A DNA stretch of 64,000 nucleotides from Euonymus europaeus (taxonomy: Eukaryota > Streptophyta > Magnoliopsida > Celastrales > Celastraceae). The translations under genes were made by a program, and so were the position numbers. Below are positions 44,682 to 58,070 of the stretch, piece by piece (the first letter of the stretch is position 1; each line of letters opens with the position of its first letter). The notes under the pieces are model-generated. The model saw only the letters and a list, made by a program, of their open reading frames with translations. It did no database searches and was not told the DNA's origin. The stretch is taken from assembly GCA_963580455.1 (NCBI GenBank), contig OY756971.1, forward strand, positions 11,121,001-11,185,000. Direction: 5' to 3'.

Positions 44682-47600
44682 GAGAGAGTTAATCAACTTC
44701 GGACGATCAAAGTTTCTCGGTGTACACTTTTTAATGTTCTTCTATGTCAAATTTTATGAGTATAAGCTTCCTAGATTATTTCGATGCAAAAACCCCAACT
44801 TTCTATGAGAAATGGACAAAATTGTTAAAAGCTCCTCTATAGAAAGAGTTGAGCATTTTCGAACCATCAAAGTTGCTCGATGAAACTTTTTATTGTGCTT
44901 CTATGTTAAATTTTACGAGTATAAGCTTCCAAGATTATTTCGATGCCAAAACACCGACTTTATATAACAAATGGACAAAACCGTTAAAGGCTCCTCCATA
45001 GAGAGAGTTGAGCAACTTCGGACCAGAAAAGTTGCTCGGTGTACACTTTTTAATGTTCTTCTATGTCAAATTTTACAAGGATAAGCTTCCTAGATTATTT
45101 CGATGCGAAAACACCAACTTTTATGACAAATGGACAAAACCGTTAAAAGCTTCTCCATAGAGAGAGTTAATCAACTTCGGAAGATCAAAGTTGCTCGGTG
45201 TACACTTTTTAATGTTCTTCTATGTCAAATTTTATGAGTATAAGCTTCCTAGATTATTTCGATGCAAAAACCCCAACTTTCTATGAGAAATGGAAAAAAT
45301 TGTTAAAAGCTCCTCTATAGAAAGAGTTGAGCATTTTCCAACCATCAAAGTTGCTCGGTGAAACTTTTTATTGTGCTTCTATGTCAAATTTTACGAGTAT
45401 AAGCTTCCAAGATTATTTCGATGCCAAAACACCGACTTTCTATGACAAATGGACAAAACTGTTAAAGGCTCCTCCATAGAGAGAGTTGAGCAACTTCGGA
45501 CCAGAAAAGTTGCTCGGTGTACACTTTTTAATGTTCTTCTATGTCAAATTTTACAAGTATAAGCTTCCTAGATTATTTCGATGCCAAAACACCAACTTTC
45601 TATGACAAATGGACAAAATTGTTAAAAGCTCCTCTATAGAGAGAGTTGAGCAACTTCGAACCATCAAAGTTCCTCGGTGTATAGTTTTTATTGTGCTTCT
45701 ATGTCAAATTTTACGAGTATAAGCTTCCAAGATTACTTCGATGCAAAACACCAACATGCTATGACAAATGGACAAAATCGTTAAAAGCTCCTCCATAGAG
45801 AGAGTTAATCAACTTCGGACGATCAAAGTTGCTCGGTATACACTTTTTAATGTTCTTCTATGTGAAATTTTACAAGTATATAAGCTTCCTAAATTATTTC
45901 GATGCGAAAACACCAACTTTTATGACAAATGTACAAAAACGTTAAAAGCTCCTTCAAAGAGAGAGTTGAGCAACTTCGGACCTTCAAAGATGCTATGTGT
46001 ACAACTTTTATTGTTCTTTTTTGCCAAATTTTACGAGTATAAGCTTCAAGATTATTTAATTGCGAAAACACCAACTTTCTATGAGAAATGGACAAAGCCG
46101 TAAAAGGCTCCTCCATTGAGAGAGTTGAGCAACTTCGGACCATCAAAGTTGCTCGGCGTACACTTTTTAATGTTCTTTTACGTCAAATTTTACGAGCATA
46201 AGATTCCTGGATTATTTCGATGCCAAAACCCCAACTTTCTATGACAAATGGATAAAATTGTTAAAAGCTCCTCTATAGAGAGAGTTGAGCAACTTTGAAC
46301 CATCAAAGTTACTCGGTGTACAGTTTTTATTGTGCTTCTATGTCAAACTTTACGAGTATAAGCTTCCAAGATTACTTCGATGCAAAAGAACAACATGCTA
46401 TGAAAAATGGACAAAATCGTTAAAGGCTCCTCCATAGAGAGAGTTAATCAACTTCGGATGATCAAAGTTGCTCGGTTTACACTTTTTAATGTCCTTCTAA
46501 GTCAAATTTTATCAGTATAAGCTTCCTAGATTATTTCGATGGAAAAACCCCAACTTTCTATGACAAATGGACAAAATTGTTAAAAGCTCCTCCATAGAGA
46601 CAGTTGAGCAAATTTGGACCTGAAAAATTGCTCGGTGTACAGTTTTTAATGTTCTTCTATGTCAAATTTTACAAGTATAAGCTTCCTAGATTATTTCGAT
46701 GCCAACACACCAAATTTCTATGACAAATGGACAAAATTGTTAAAAGCTCCTCTACAGAGAGAGTTGAGCAACTTCGAACCATCAAAGTTCCTCGGTGTAC
46801 AGCTTTTATTGTGCTTCTATGTCAAATTTTATGAGTATAAGCTTCCAAGATTACTTCGATGCAAAACACCAACATGCTATGACAAATGGACAAAATCGTT
46901 AAAAGCTCCTCCATAGAGAGAGTTAATCAACTTCGGACGATCAAAGTTGCTCGGTGTACACTTTTTAATGTTCTTCTATGTCAAATTTTATGAGTATAAG
47001 CTTCCTAGATTATTTTGATGCAAAAACCCCAACTCTCTATGAGAAATGGACAAAATTGTTAAAATCTCCTCTATAGAGCTGTTGAGCATTTTCGAACCAT
47101 CAAAGTTGCTCGGTCAAACTTTTTATTGTGCTTCTAAGTCAAATTTTACGAGTATAAGCTTCCGAGATTATTTCGATGCCAAAACAATGACTTTCTATGA
47201 CAAATGGACAAAACCGTTAAAGGCTCCTCCATAGAGAGAGTTGAGCAACTTCGGACCAGAAAAGTTGCTCGGTGTACACTTTTTAATGTTCTTCTATGTC
47301 AAATTTTACAAGTATAAGCTTCCTAGATTATTTCGATGCGAAAACACCAACTTTTATGACAAATGGACAAAATCGTTAAAAGCTCCTCCATAGAGAGAGT
47401 TGAGCAACTTCGGACCTTCAAAGATGCTATGTGTACAACTTTTACTGTTTTTTATGCCAAATTTTACGAGTATAAGCTTCAATATTATTTAATTGCCAAA
47501 ACCCCAACTTTCTATGAGAAATTGACAAAGCCGTAAAAAGCTCCTCCATTGAGAGAGTTGAGCTACTTCGGACCATCAAAGTTGCTCGGCGTACACTTTT

Positions 47601-50600
47601 TAATGTTCTTCTATGTCAAATTTTACGAGTATAAGCTTCATAGCTTATTTCGATGCCAAAACACCGACTTTGTATGACAAATGGACAAAACCGTTAAAAG
47701 CTCCTCCATAGAGAGATTTGAGCAACTTCGGACCAGAAAAGTTGCTCGGTGTACACTTTTTAATGTTCTTTTATGTCAAATTTTACAAGTATAAGCTTCC
47801 TAGATTATTTCGATGCGAAAACACCAACTTTTATGACAAATGGACAAAATCATTAAAAGCTCCTCCATAGAGAGAGTTGAGCAACTTCGGACCGTCAAAG
47901 ATGCTATGTGTACAAATTTTATTGTGCTTCTATGTCAAATTTTACGAGTATAAGCTTCAAGATTATTTAATTGCCAAAACACCAACTTTCTATGAGAAAC
48001 GGACAAAGCCGTTAAAAGCTCTTTCATGGAGAGAGTTCAGCAAGTTCGGACCATCAAAGTTGCTTGATGTACACTTTGTATTGTTTTTCTATGTCAAATT
48101 TTATGAGTATAAGCTTCCTAGGTTATTTCGATGCCAAAACACCAACTTTCTGTGAGAAATGGACAAAATTGTTAAAAGCTCCTCTATAGAGAGAGTTGAG
48201 GATTTTCGAACCATCAAAGTTGCTCAGTGAAACTTTTTATTGTGCTTCTTGTCAAATTTTACGAGTATAAGCTTCCAAGATTATTTCGATGCCAAAACAT
48301 CAACTTTCTATGACAAATGGACAAAACCGTTAAAAGCTCCTCCATAGAGAGAGTTGAGCAACTTTGGACCAGAATAATGGCTCGGTGTACACTTATTAAT
48401 GTTCTTCTATGTCAAATTTTACGAGTATAAGCTTCATAGATTATTTCGATGCCAAAACACCGACTTTCTATGACAAATGGACAAAACCGTTAAAAGCTCC
48501 TCCATAGAGAGAGTTGAGCAACTTCGGACCAGAAAAGTTGCTCGGTGTACACTTTTTAATGTTCTTCTATATGAAATTTTACAAGTATAAGCTTCGTAGA
48601 TTATTTCGATGCCAAAACACCAACTTTCTATGAGAAATGGACAAAATTGTTAAAAGCTCCTCTATAGAGAGAGTTGAGTATTTTCGAACCATCAAAGTTG
48701 CTCGGTGAAACTTTTTATTGTGCTTCTATGTCAAATTTTACGAGTATAAGCTTCCAAGATTATTTCGATGCCAAAACACCGACTTTCTATGACAAATGGA
48801 CAAAACCATTAAAATCTCATCCGTAGAGAGAGTTGATCAACTTCGGACCATCAAAAATGCACGGTGTACAATTTTTAATGTTCTTCTATGTCAAATTTTA
48901 CGAGTATAAGCTTCCTAGATTATTTCGATGCCAAAACACTAACTTTCTATGACAAATGGACAAAACCGTTAAAAGCTCCTTCATAGAGAGAGTTGAGCAA
49001 CTTCGGACCGTCAAAGATGCTATGTGTACAACTTTTATTGTTCTTTTATTCCAAATTTTACAAGTATAAGCTTCAAGATTATTTAATTGCCAAAACACCA
49101 ACTTTCTATGAGAAATGGACAAAGCCGTTAAAAGCTCCTCCATAGAGAGAGTTGAGCAACTTTGGACCAGAAAAATGGCTCGGTGTACACTTTTTAATGT
49201 TCTTCTATGTCAAATTTTACATGTATAAGCTTCCTAGATTATTTCGATGCCAAAACACCAACTTTCTATGACAAATATACAAAATTGTTAAATGATCCTC
49301 TATAGAGAGAGTTGAGCAACTTCGAACCATCAAAGTTCCTCGGTGTAAAGTTTTTATTGTGCTTCTATGTCAAATTTTATGAGTATAAGCTTCCAAGATT
49401 ACTTCGATGCAAAACACCAACATGCTATGACAAATGGACAAAATCATTAAAAGCGCCTCCATAGAGAGAGTTGAGCATTTTCGAATCATCAAAGTTGCTC
49501 GGTGAAACTTTTTACTGTGCTTCTATGTCAAATTTTACGAGTATAAGCTTCCTAGATTATTTCGATTAAAAAACCCCAACTTTCTATGAGAAATGGACAA
49601 AATTGTTAAAAGCTCCTCTATAGAGAGAGTTCAGCATTTTCGAACCATCAAAGTTGCTCGGTGAAACTTTTTACTGTGCTTCTATGTCAAATTTTACGAG
49701 TATAAGCTTCCTAGATTATTTCGATTATAGAACCCCAACTTTCTATGAGAAATGGACAAAATTGTTAAAAGCTCCTCTATAGAGAGAGTTGAGCATTTTC
49801 GAACCATCAAAGTTGCTCAGTCAAACTTTTTATTGTGCTTCTATGTCAAATTTTACGAGTATAAGCTTCATAGCTTATTTCGATGCCAAAACACCGACTT
49901 TCTATGACAAATGGACAAAACCGTTAAAAGCTCCTCCATAGAGAGAGTTGAGCAACTTCGGACCGTCAAAGATGCTATGTGTACAACCTTTATTTTTCTT
50001 TTATTCCAAATTTTACAAGTATAAGCTTCAAGATTATTTAATTGCCAAAACACCAACTTTCTATGAGAAATGGACAAAGCCGTAAAAAGCTCCTCTATTG
50101 AGAGAGTTGAGCAACTTCTAATCAGAAAAGTTGCTCGGTGTACACTTTTTATTGTTCTTCTATGTCAAATTTTACAAGTATAAGCTTCCTAGATTATTTC
50201 GATGCCAAAACACCAACTTTCCATGACAAATGGACAAAATTGTTAAAAGCTCCTCAATAGAGAGAGTTGAGCAACTTCGAACCATCAAAGTTCCTCGGTG
50301 TACAGTTTTTAATGTTCATCTATGTCAAATTTTATGAGTATAAGCTTCCAAGATTACTTCGATGCAAAACACCAACATGCTCTGACAAATGGACAAAATC
50401 GTTAAAAGTTCCTCCATAGAGAGAGTTAATCAACTTCGGAAGATCAAAGTTGCTCGGTGTACACTTTTTAATGTTTTTCTATGTCAAATTTTACGAGTAT
50501 AAGCTTCCTAGATTATTTCGATTAAAAAACCCCAACTTTCTACGAGAAATGGACAAAATTGTTAAAAGCTCCTCTACAGGGAGAGTTGAGCACTTTCGAA

Positions 50601-53600
50601 CCATCAAAGTTGCTCGGTGAAACTTTTTATTGTGCTTCTATGTCAAATTTTACGAGTATAAGCTTCATAGCTTATTTCGATGCCAAAATACCGACTTTCT
50701 ATGACAAATGGACAAAACCGTTAAAAGCTCCTCCATAGAGAGAGTTGAGCAACTTCGGACCGTCAAAGATGCTATGTGTACAACTTTTATTGTTCTTTTA
50801 TTCCAAATTTTACAAGTATAAGCTTCAAGATTATTTAATTGCCAAAACACCAACTTTCTATGAGAAATGGACAAAGCCGTAAAAATCTCCTCCATTGAGA
50901 GAGTTGAACTACTTTGGACCATCAAAGTTGCTCGGCGTACACTTTTTAATGTTCTTCTATGTCAAATTTTACAAGTATAAGCTTCCTAGATTATTTCGAT
51001 GCCAAAACACCAACTTTCTATGACAAATGGACAAAATTGTTAAAAGCTCCTCTATAGAGAGAGTCGACCAACTTCGAACCATCAAAGTTTCTCGGTGTAA
51101 AGCTTTTATTGTGCTTCTATGTCAAATTTTATGAGTATAAGCTTCCAAGATTACTTCGATGCAAAACACCAACATGCTATGACAAATGGACAAACTCGTT
51201 AAAAGCTTCTCCATAGAAAGATAATCAACTTCGGAGGATCAATGTTGCTCGGTGTACACTTTTTAATGTTCCTCTATGTCAAATTTTACGAGTATAAGCT
51301 TCCTTGATTATTTCGATTAAAAAACCCCAACTTTCTATGAGAAATGGACAAAATTGTTAAAAGCTCCTCTATAGAGAGAGTTGAGCATTTTCGAACCATC
51401 AAAGTTGCTCGGTGAAACTTTTTATTGTGCTTCTATGTCAAATTTTACGAGTATAAGCTTCATAGCTTATTTCGATGCCAAAACACCGACTTTCTAGGAC
51501 AAATGGACAAAACCGTTAAAAGCTCCTCCATAGAGAGAGTTGAGCAACTTCGGACTGTCAAAGATGCTATGTGTACAACTTTTATTGTTCTTTTATTCCA
51601 AATTTTACAAGTATAAGTTTCAAGATTATTTAATTGCCAAAACACCAGCTTTCTATGAGAAATGGACAAAGCCGTAAAAAGCTCCTCCATTGAGAGAGTT
51701 GAACTATTTCGGACCATTAAAGTTGCTCGGCGTACACTTTTTAATGTTCTTCTATGTCAAATTTTACAAGTATAAGCTTCCTAGATTATTTCGATGCCAA
51801 AACACCAACTTTCTATGACAAATGGACAAAATTATTAAAAGCTCCTCTATAGAGAGAGTTGAGCAACTTCGAACCATCAAAGTTCCTCGGTGTAAAGTTT
51901 TTATTATGCTTCTATGTCAAATTTTATGAGTATAAGCTTCCAAGATTACTTCGATGCAAAACACCAACATGCTATGATAAATGGACAAAATCGTTAAAAG
52001 CTCCTCCATAGAGAGAGTTAATCAACTTCGGAGGATCAAAGTTGCTCGGTGTACACTTTTTAATGTTCTTCTATGTCAAATTTTACGAGTATAAGATTCC
52101 TAGATTATTTAGATTAAAAAACCCCAACTTTCTATGAGAAATGGACAAAATTGTTAAAAGCTCCTCTACAGAGAGAGTTGAGCAACTTCGAACCGGAAAA
52201 GTTGCTCGGTGTACACTTTTTAATGTTCTTCTATGTCAAATTTTACCAGTATAAGCTTCCAAGATTATTTCGATGGCAAAACACCAACTTTCTATGACAA
52301 ATGGAAAAAACCATTAAAAGCTCCTCCATAGAGAGAGTTGAGCAACTTCGAACTGGAAAAGTTGATCGGTGTACACTTTTTAATGTTCTTTTATGTCAAA
52401 TTTTACCAGTATAAGCTTCCTAGATTATTTCGATGCTAAAACACCAACTTTCTATGAAAAATGTACAAAATTGTTAAAAGCTCCTCTATAGAGAGAGTTG
52501 AGCAACTTCGAACCATCAAAGTTCCTCGGTGTAAAGTTTTTATTGTGCTTCTATGTCAAATTTTATGAGTATAAGCTTCCAAGATTACTTCGATGCAAAA
52601 CACCAACATGCTATGACAAATGGACAAAGTCGTTAAAAGTTCCTCCATAGAGAGAGTTAATCAACTTCGGAGGATCGAAGTTGCTCGGTGTACACTTTTT
52701 AATGTTCTTCTATGTCAAATTTTACGAGTATAAGATTCCTAGATTATTTCGATTAAAAAACCCAACTTTCTATGAGAAATGGACAAAATTGTTAAAAGCT
52801 CCTCTATAGAGAGAGTTGAGCAACTTCGAACCGGAAAAGTTGCTCGGTGTACACTTTTTAATGTTCTTCTATGTCAAATTTTACCAGTATAAGCTTCCAA
52901 GATTATTTCGATGGCAAAACACCAACTTTCTATGACAAATGGAAAAAACCGTTAAAAGCTCCTCCATAGAGAGAGTTGAGCAACTTCGAACTGGAAAAGT
53001 TTCTCGGTGTACACTTTTTAATGTTCTTCTATGTCAAATTTTACCAGTATAAGCTTCCTAGATTATTTCGATGCCAAAACATCAACATTCTATGACAAAT
53101 GGACAAAACCGTTAAAAGCTCCTCCATAGAGAGAGTTGAGCAACTTTGGACCAAAAAAATGGCTCGGTGTACAATTTTTAATGTTCTTCTATGTCAAATT
53201 TTACATGTATAAGCTTCCTAGATTATTTCGATGCCAAAACACCAACTTTCTATGACAAATGTACAAAATTGTTAAAAGCTCCTCTATAGAGAGAGTTGAG
53301 CAACTTCGAACCATCAAAGTTTCTCGGTGTAAAGTTTTTATTGTGCTTCTATGTCAAATTTTATGAGTATAAGCTTCCAAGATTACTTCGATGCAAAACA
53401 CCAACATGCTATGACAAATGGACAAAATCGTTAAAAGCTCCTCCATAGAGAGAGTTAATCAACTTCGAACGATCAAATTTGCTCGGTGTACACTTTTTAA
53501 TGTTCTTTTATGTCAAATTTTACGAGTATAAGCTTCCTAGATTATTTCGATTAAAAAACCCCAACTTTCTATGAGAAATGGACAAAATTGTTAAAAGCTC

Positions 53601-54229
53601 CTCTATAGAGAGAGTTGAGCATTTTCGAACCATCAAAGTTGCTCGGTGAAACTTTTTATTGTGCTTCTATGTCAAATTTTACGAATATAAGCTTCATGGC
53701 TTATTTCGATGCCAAAACACCGACTTTCTATGACAAATGGACAAAACCTTTAAAAGCTCCTCCATAGAGAGAGTTGAGCAACTTTGGATCGTCAAAGATG
53801 CTATGTGTACAACTTTTATTCCAAATTTTACAAGTATAAGCTTCAAGATTATTTAATTGTCAAAACACCAACTTTCTATGAGAAATGGACAAAGCCGTAA
53901 AAAGCTCCTCCATTGAGAGAGTTGAGCTACTTCGGACCATCAAAGTTGCTCGGCGTACACTTTTTAATGTTCTTCTATGTCAAATTTTACAAGTATAAGC
54001 TTCCTTGATTATTTCGATGCCAAAACACCAACTTTCTATGACAAATGGACAAAATTGTTAAAAGCTCCTCTATAGAGAAAGTTGAGCAACTTCGAACCAT
54101 CAAAGTTCCTCGGTGTAAAGTTTTTATTGTGCTTCTATGTCAAATTTTATGAGTATAAGCTTCCAAGATTACTTCGATGCAAAACACCAACATGCTATGA
54201 CAAATGGACAAAATCGTTAAAAGCTCCTC
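44682..54229 (+). repeat. 160-bp satellite array, block III (forward)
   Basis: About 60 forward monomers start with GAGAGAGTTAATC directly at the viral junction. The subtype order continues that of block II exactly as if 70 bp were missing at the insertion site. From about 49,560 a further variant appears with TTTCGATTAAAAAACCCC, and from about 52,180 variants with GAACCGGAAAAG and TTACCAGTATAAGC. No gene is present. Confidence 0.97.
52860..53573 (+). repeat. Left arm of inverted duplication 1
   Basis: Read backwards from 53,573 this segment matches the inverted block starting at 54,230: the TTAAAAAACCCC variant, then GTTAATC, then AACATGCTATGA, then GTGTAAAG, then AAATGGCTCGG, then TTACCAGTATAAGC, in the same order. 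A spacer of about 656 bp (four monomers) lies between the arms. The right arm carries one additional monomer. Confidence 0.75.
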
Positions 54230-54236
54230 CATAGAA

Positions 54237-57200
54237 AGTTGGGGTTTTTTAATCGAAATAATCTAGGAAGCTTATACTCATAAAATTTGACATAGAAGAA
54301 CATTAAAAAGTGTACATCGAGCAATTTTGATCGTCCGAAGTTGATTAACTCTCTCTATGGAGGAGCTTTTAACGATTTTGTCCATTTGTCATAGCATGTT
54401 GGCGTTTTGCATCGAAGTAATCTTGGAAGCTTATACTCATAAAATTTGACATAGAAGCACAATAAAAACTTTACACCGAGGAACTTTGATGGTTCGAAGT
54501 TGCTCAACTCTCTCTATAGAGGAGCCTTTAACGATTTTGTCCATTTGTCATAGCATGTTGGTGTTTTGCATCGAAGTAATCTTGGAAGCTTATACTCATA
54601 AAAGTTGACATAGAAGCACAATAAAAACTTTACACCCAGGAACTTTGATGGTTCGAAGTTGCTCAACTCTTTCTATAGAAGAGCTTTTAACAATTTTGTC
54701 CATTTGTCATAGAAAGTTGGTGTTTTGGCATCGAAATAATCTAGGAAGCTTATACTTGTAAAATTTGACATAGAAGAACATTAAAAAGTGTACACCGAGC
54801 CATTTTTCTGGTCCAAAGTTGCTCAACTCTCTCTATTGAGGAGCTTTTAACGGTTTTGTCCATTTGTCATAGAAAGTTGATGTTTTGGCATCGAAATAAT
54901 CTTAGAAGCTTATACTGGTAAAATTTGACATAGAAGAACATTAAAAAGTGTACACCGAGAAACTTTTCCGGTTCGAAGTTGCTCAACTCTCTCTATGGAG
55001 GAGCTTTTAACGGTTTTTTCCATTTGTCATAGAAAGTTGGTGTTTTGGCATCGAAATAATCTTGGAAGCTTATACTCGTAAAATTTCACATAGAAGCACA
55101 ATAAAAAGTTTCACCAAGCAACTTTGATGGTTTGATTTTGCTCAACTCTCTCTATGGAAGAGCTTTTAACGGTTTTGTCTATTTGTCATAGAAAGTTGGT
55201 GTTTTGGCATCGAAATAATCTAGAAAGCTTGTACTTGTAAAATTTAACATAAAAGAACATTAAAAAGTGTACACCGAGCCATTTTTCTGGTCCGAAGTTG
55301 CTCAACTCTCTCTATGGAGGAGCTTTTAACAGTTTTATCCATTTGTCATAGAAAGTTGATGTTTTGGCATCGAAATAATCTAGGAAGCTTATACTGGTAA
55401 AATTTGACATAGAAGAACATTTAAAAGTGTACACCGAGCAACTTTTCTGGTTCGAAGTTGCTCAACTCTCTCAATGGAGGAGCTTTTAACTGTTTTTTCC
55501 ATTTGTCATAGAAAGTTGGTATTTTGGCATCGAAATAATCTAGGAAGCTTATACTTGTAAAATTTGACATAGAAGAACATTAAAAGGTGTACACCGAGCC
55601 ATTTTTCTGGTCCAAAGTTGCTCAACTCTCTCTATGGAGGAGCTTTTAACGGTTTTGTCCATTTGTCATAGAAAGTTGATGTTTTGGCATCGAAATAAGC
55701 TAGGAAGCTTATACTGGTAAAATTTGACATAGAAGAACATTAAAAAGTGTACACCGAGAAACTTTTCTGGTTCGAAGTTGCTCAACTCTCTCTATGTAGG
55801 AGCCTTTAACGGTTTTTTCCATTTGTCATAGAAAGTTGGTGTTTTGGCATCGAAATAATCTTGGAAGCTTATACTCGTAAAATTTGACATAGAAGCACAA
55901 TAAAAAGTTTCACCAAGCAACTTTGATGGTTCGAAAATCCTCAACTCTCTCTATAGAGGAGCTTTTAACAATTTTGTCAATTTCTCATAGAAAGTTGGGG
56001 TTTTTTAATCGAAATAATCTAGGAAGCTTATTCTTGTAAAATTTGACATAAACGAACATTAAAAAGTGTACATTGAGCCATTTTTCTGGTCCAAAGTTGC
56101 TCAACTCTCTCTATGCAGGAGCTTTTAACGCTTTTGTCCATTTTTCATAGAAAGTTGATGTTTTGGAATCGAAATAATCTAGGAAGCTTATACTGGTAAA
56201 ATTTGACATAGAAGAACATTAAAAAGTGTACACCGAGCAACTTTTCTGGTTCGAAGTTGCTCAACTCTCTCAATGGAGGAGCTTTTAACGGTTTTTTCCA
56301 TTTGTCATAGAGAGTTGGTGTTTTGGCATCGAAATACTCTTGGAAGCTTATACTCGTAAAATTTGACATAGAAGCACAATAAAAAGTTTCACCGAGCAAC
56401 TTTGATGGTTCGAAAATCCTAAACTCTCTCTATAGAGGAGCTTTTAACAATTTTGTCCATTTCTCATAGAAAGTTGGGGTTTTTTAATCGAAATAATCTA
56501 GGAAGCTTATACTCGTAAAATTTGACATAAAAGAACATTAAAAAGTGTACACCGAGCAATTTTGATCATCCGAAGTGGATTAACTCTCTCTATGGAGGAG
56601 CTTTTAACGATTTTGTCCATTTGTCATAGCATGTTGGCGTTTTGCGTCGAAGTAATCTTGGAAGCTTATACTCATAAAATTTGACATAGAAGCACAATAA
56701 AAACTTTACACCGAGGAACTTTGATGGTTCGAAGTTGCTCAACTCTCTCTATAGAGGAGCCTTTAACGATTTTGTCCATTTGTCATAGCATGTTGGTGTT
56801 TTGCATCGAAGTAATCTTGGAAGCTTATACTCATAAAATTTGACATAGAAGCACAATAAAAACTTTACACCCAGGAACTTTGATGGTTCGAAGTTGCTCA
56901 ACTCTCTCTATAGAGGAGCTTTTAACAATTTTGTCCATTTGTCATAGAAAGTTGGTGTTTTGGCATCGAAATAATCTAGGAAGCTTATACTTGTAAAATT
57001 TGACATAGAAGAACATTAAAAAGTGTACACCGAGCCATTTTCTGGTCCAAAGTTGCTCAACTCTCTCTATGGAGGAGCTTTTAACGGTTTTGTCCATTTG
57101 TCATAGAAAGTTGATGTTTTGGCATCGAAATAATCTAGGAAGCTTATACTAGTAAAATTTGACATAGAAGAACATTAAAAAGTGTACACCGAGAAACTTT

Positions 57201-57300
57201 TCCGGTTCGAAGTTGCTCAACTCTCTCTATGGAGGAGCTTTTAACGGTTTTTCCATTTCTCATAGAAAGTTGGTGTTTTGTCATCGAAATAATCTTGGAA
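54237..57300 (-). repeat. 2,235-bp (14-monomer) higher-order duplication
   Basis: The block from 54,237 to about 55,080 recurs from 56,472 to about 57,310. Shared rare variants at the same offset include TTGGCGTTTTGC, TTTACACCCAGG (CCCAGG at 54,635 and 56,870), GAGCCATTTT and TTTTCCGGTTCG. Confidence 0.8.
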
Positions 57301-58070
57301 GCTTATACTCGTAAAATTTGACGTAGAAGCACAATAAAAAGTTTCCCCGAGCAACTTTGATGGTTCGAAAATGCTCAACTCTCTCTATAGAGGAGCTTTT
57401 AACAATTTTGTCCATTTCTCATAGAAAGTTGGGGTTTTTTAATCGAAATAATCTAGGAAGCTTATACTTGTAAAATTCGACATAAAAGAAGATTAAAAAG
57501 TGTACACCGAGCCATTTTTCTGGTCCAAATTCGCTCAACTCTCTCTACGAAGGAGCTTTTAACGGTTTTGTCCATTTGTCATAGAAAGTTGATGTTTTGG
57601 CATCGAAATAATCTAGGAAGCTTGTACTGGTAAAATTTGACATAGAAGAACATTAAAAAGTGTACACCGAGCAACTTTTCCGGTTCGAAGTTGCTCAACT
57701 CTCTCTATGGAGGAGCTTTTAACGGTTTTTTTCCATTTGTCATAGAAAGTTGTTGTTTTGGCATCGAAATAATCTTGGAAGCTTATACTCGTAAAATTTG
57801 ACATAGAAGCACAATAAAAAGTTTCACCAAGCAACTTTGATGGTTCGAAAATCCTCAACTCTCTCTATAGAGGAGCTTTTAACAATTTTGTCCATTTCTC
57901 ATAGAAAGTTGGTGTTTTGGCATCGAAATAATCTAGGAAGCTTATACTCATAAAATTTGACATAGAAAAACAATACAAAGTGTACACCAAGCAACTTTGA
58001 TGGTCCGAACTTGCTGAACTCTCTCTATGGAGGAGCTTTTAATGACTTTGTCCATTTCTTATAGAAAGTT

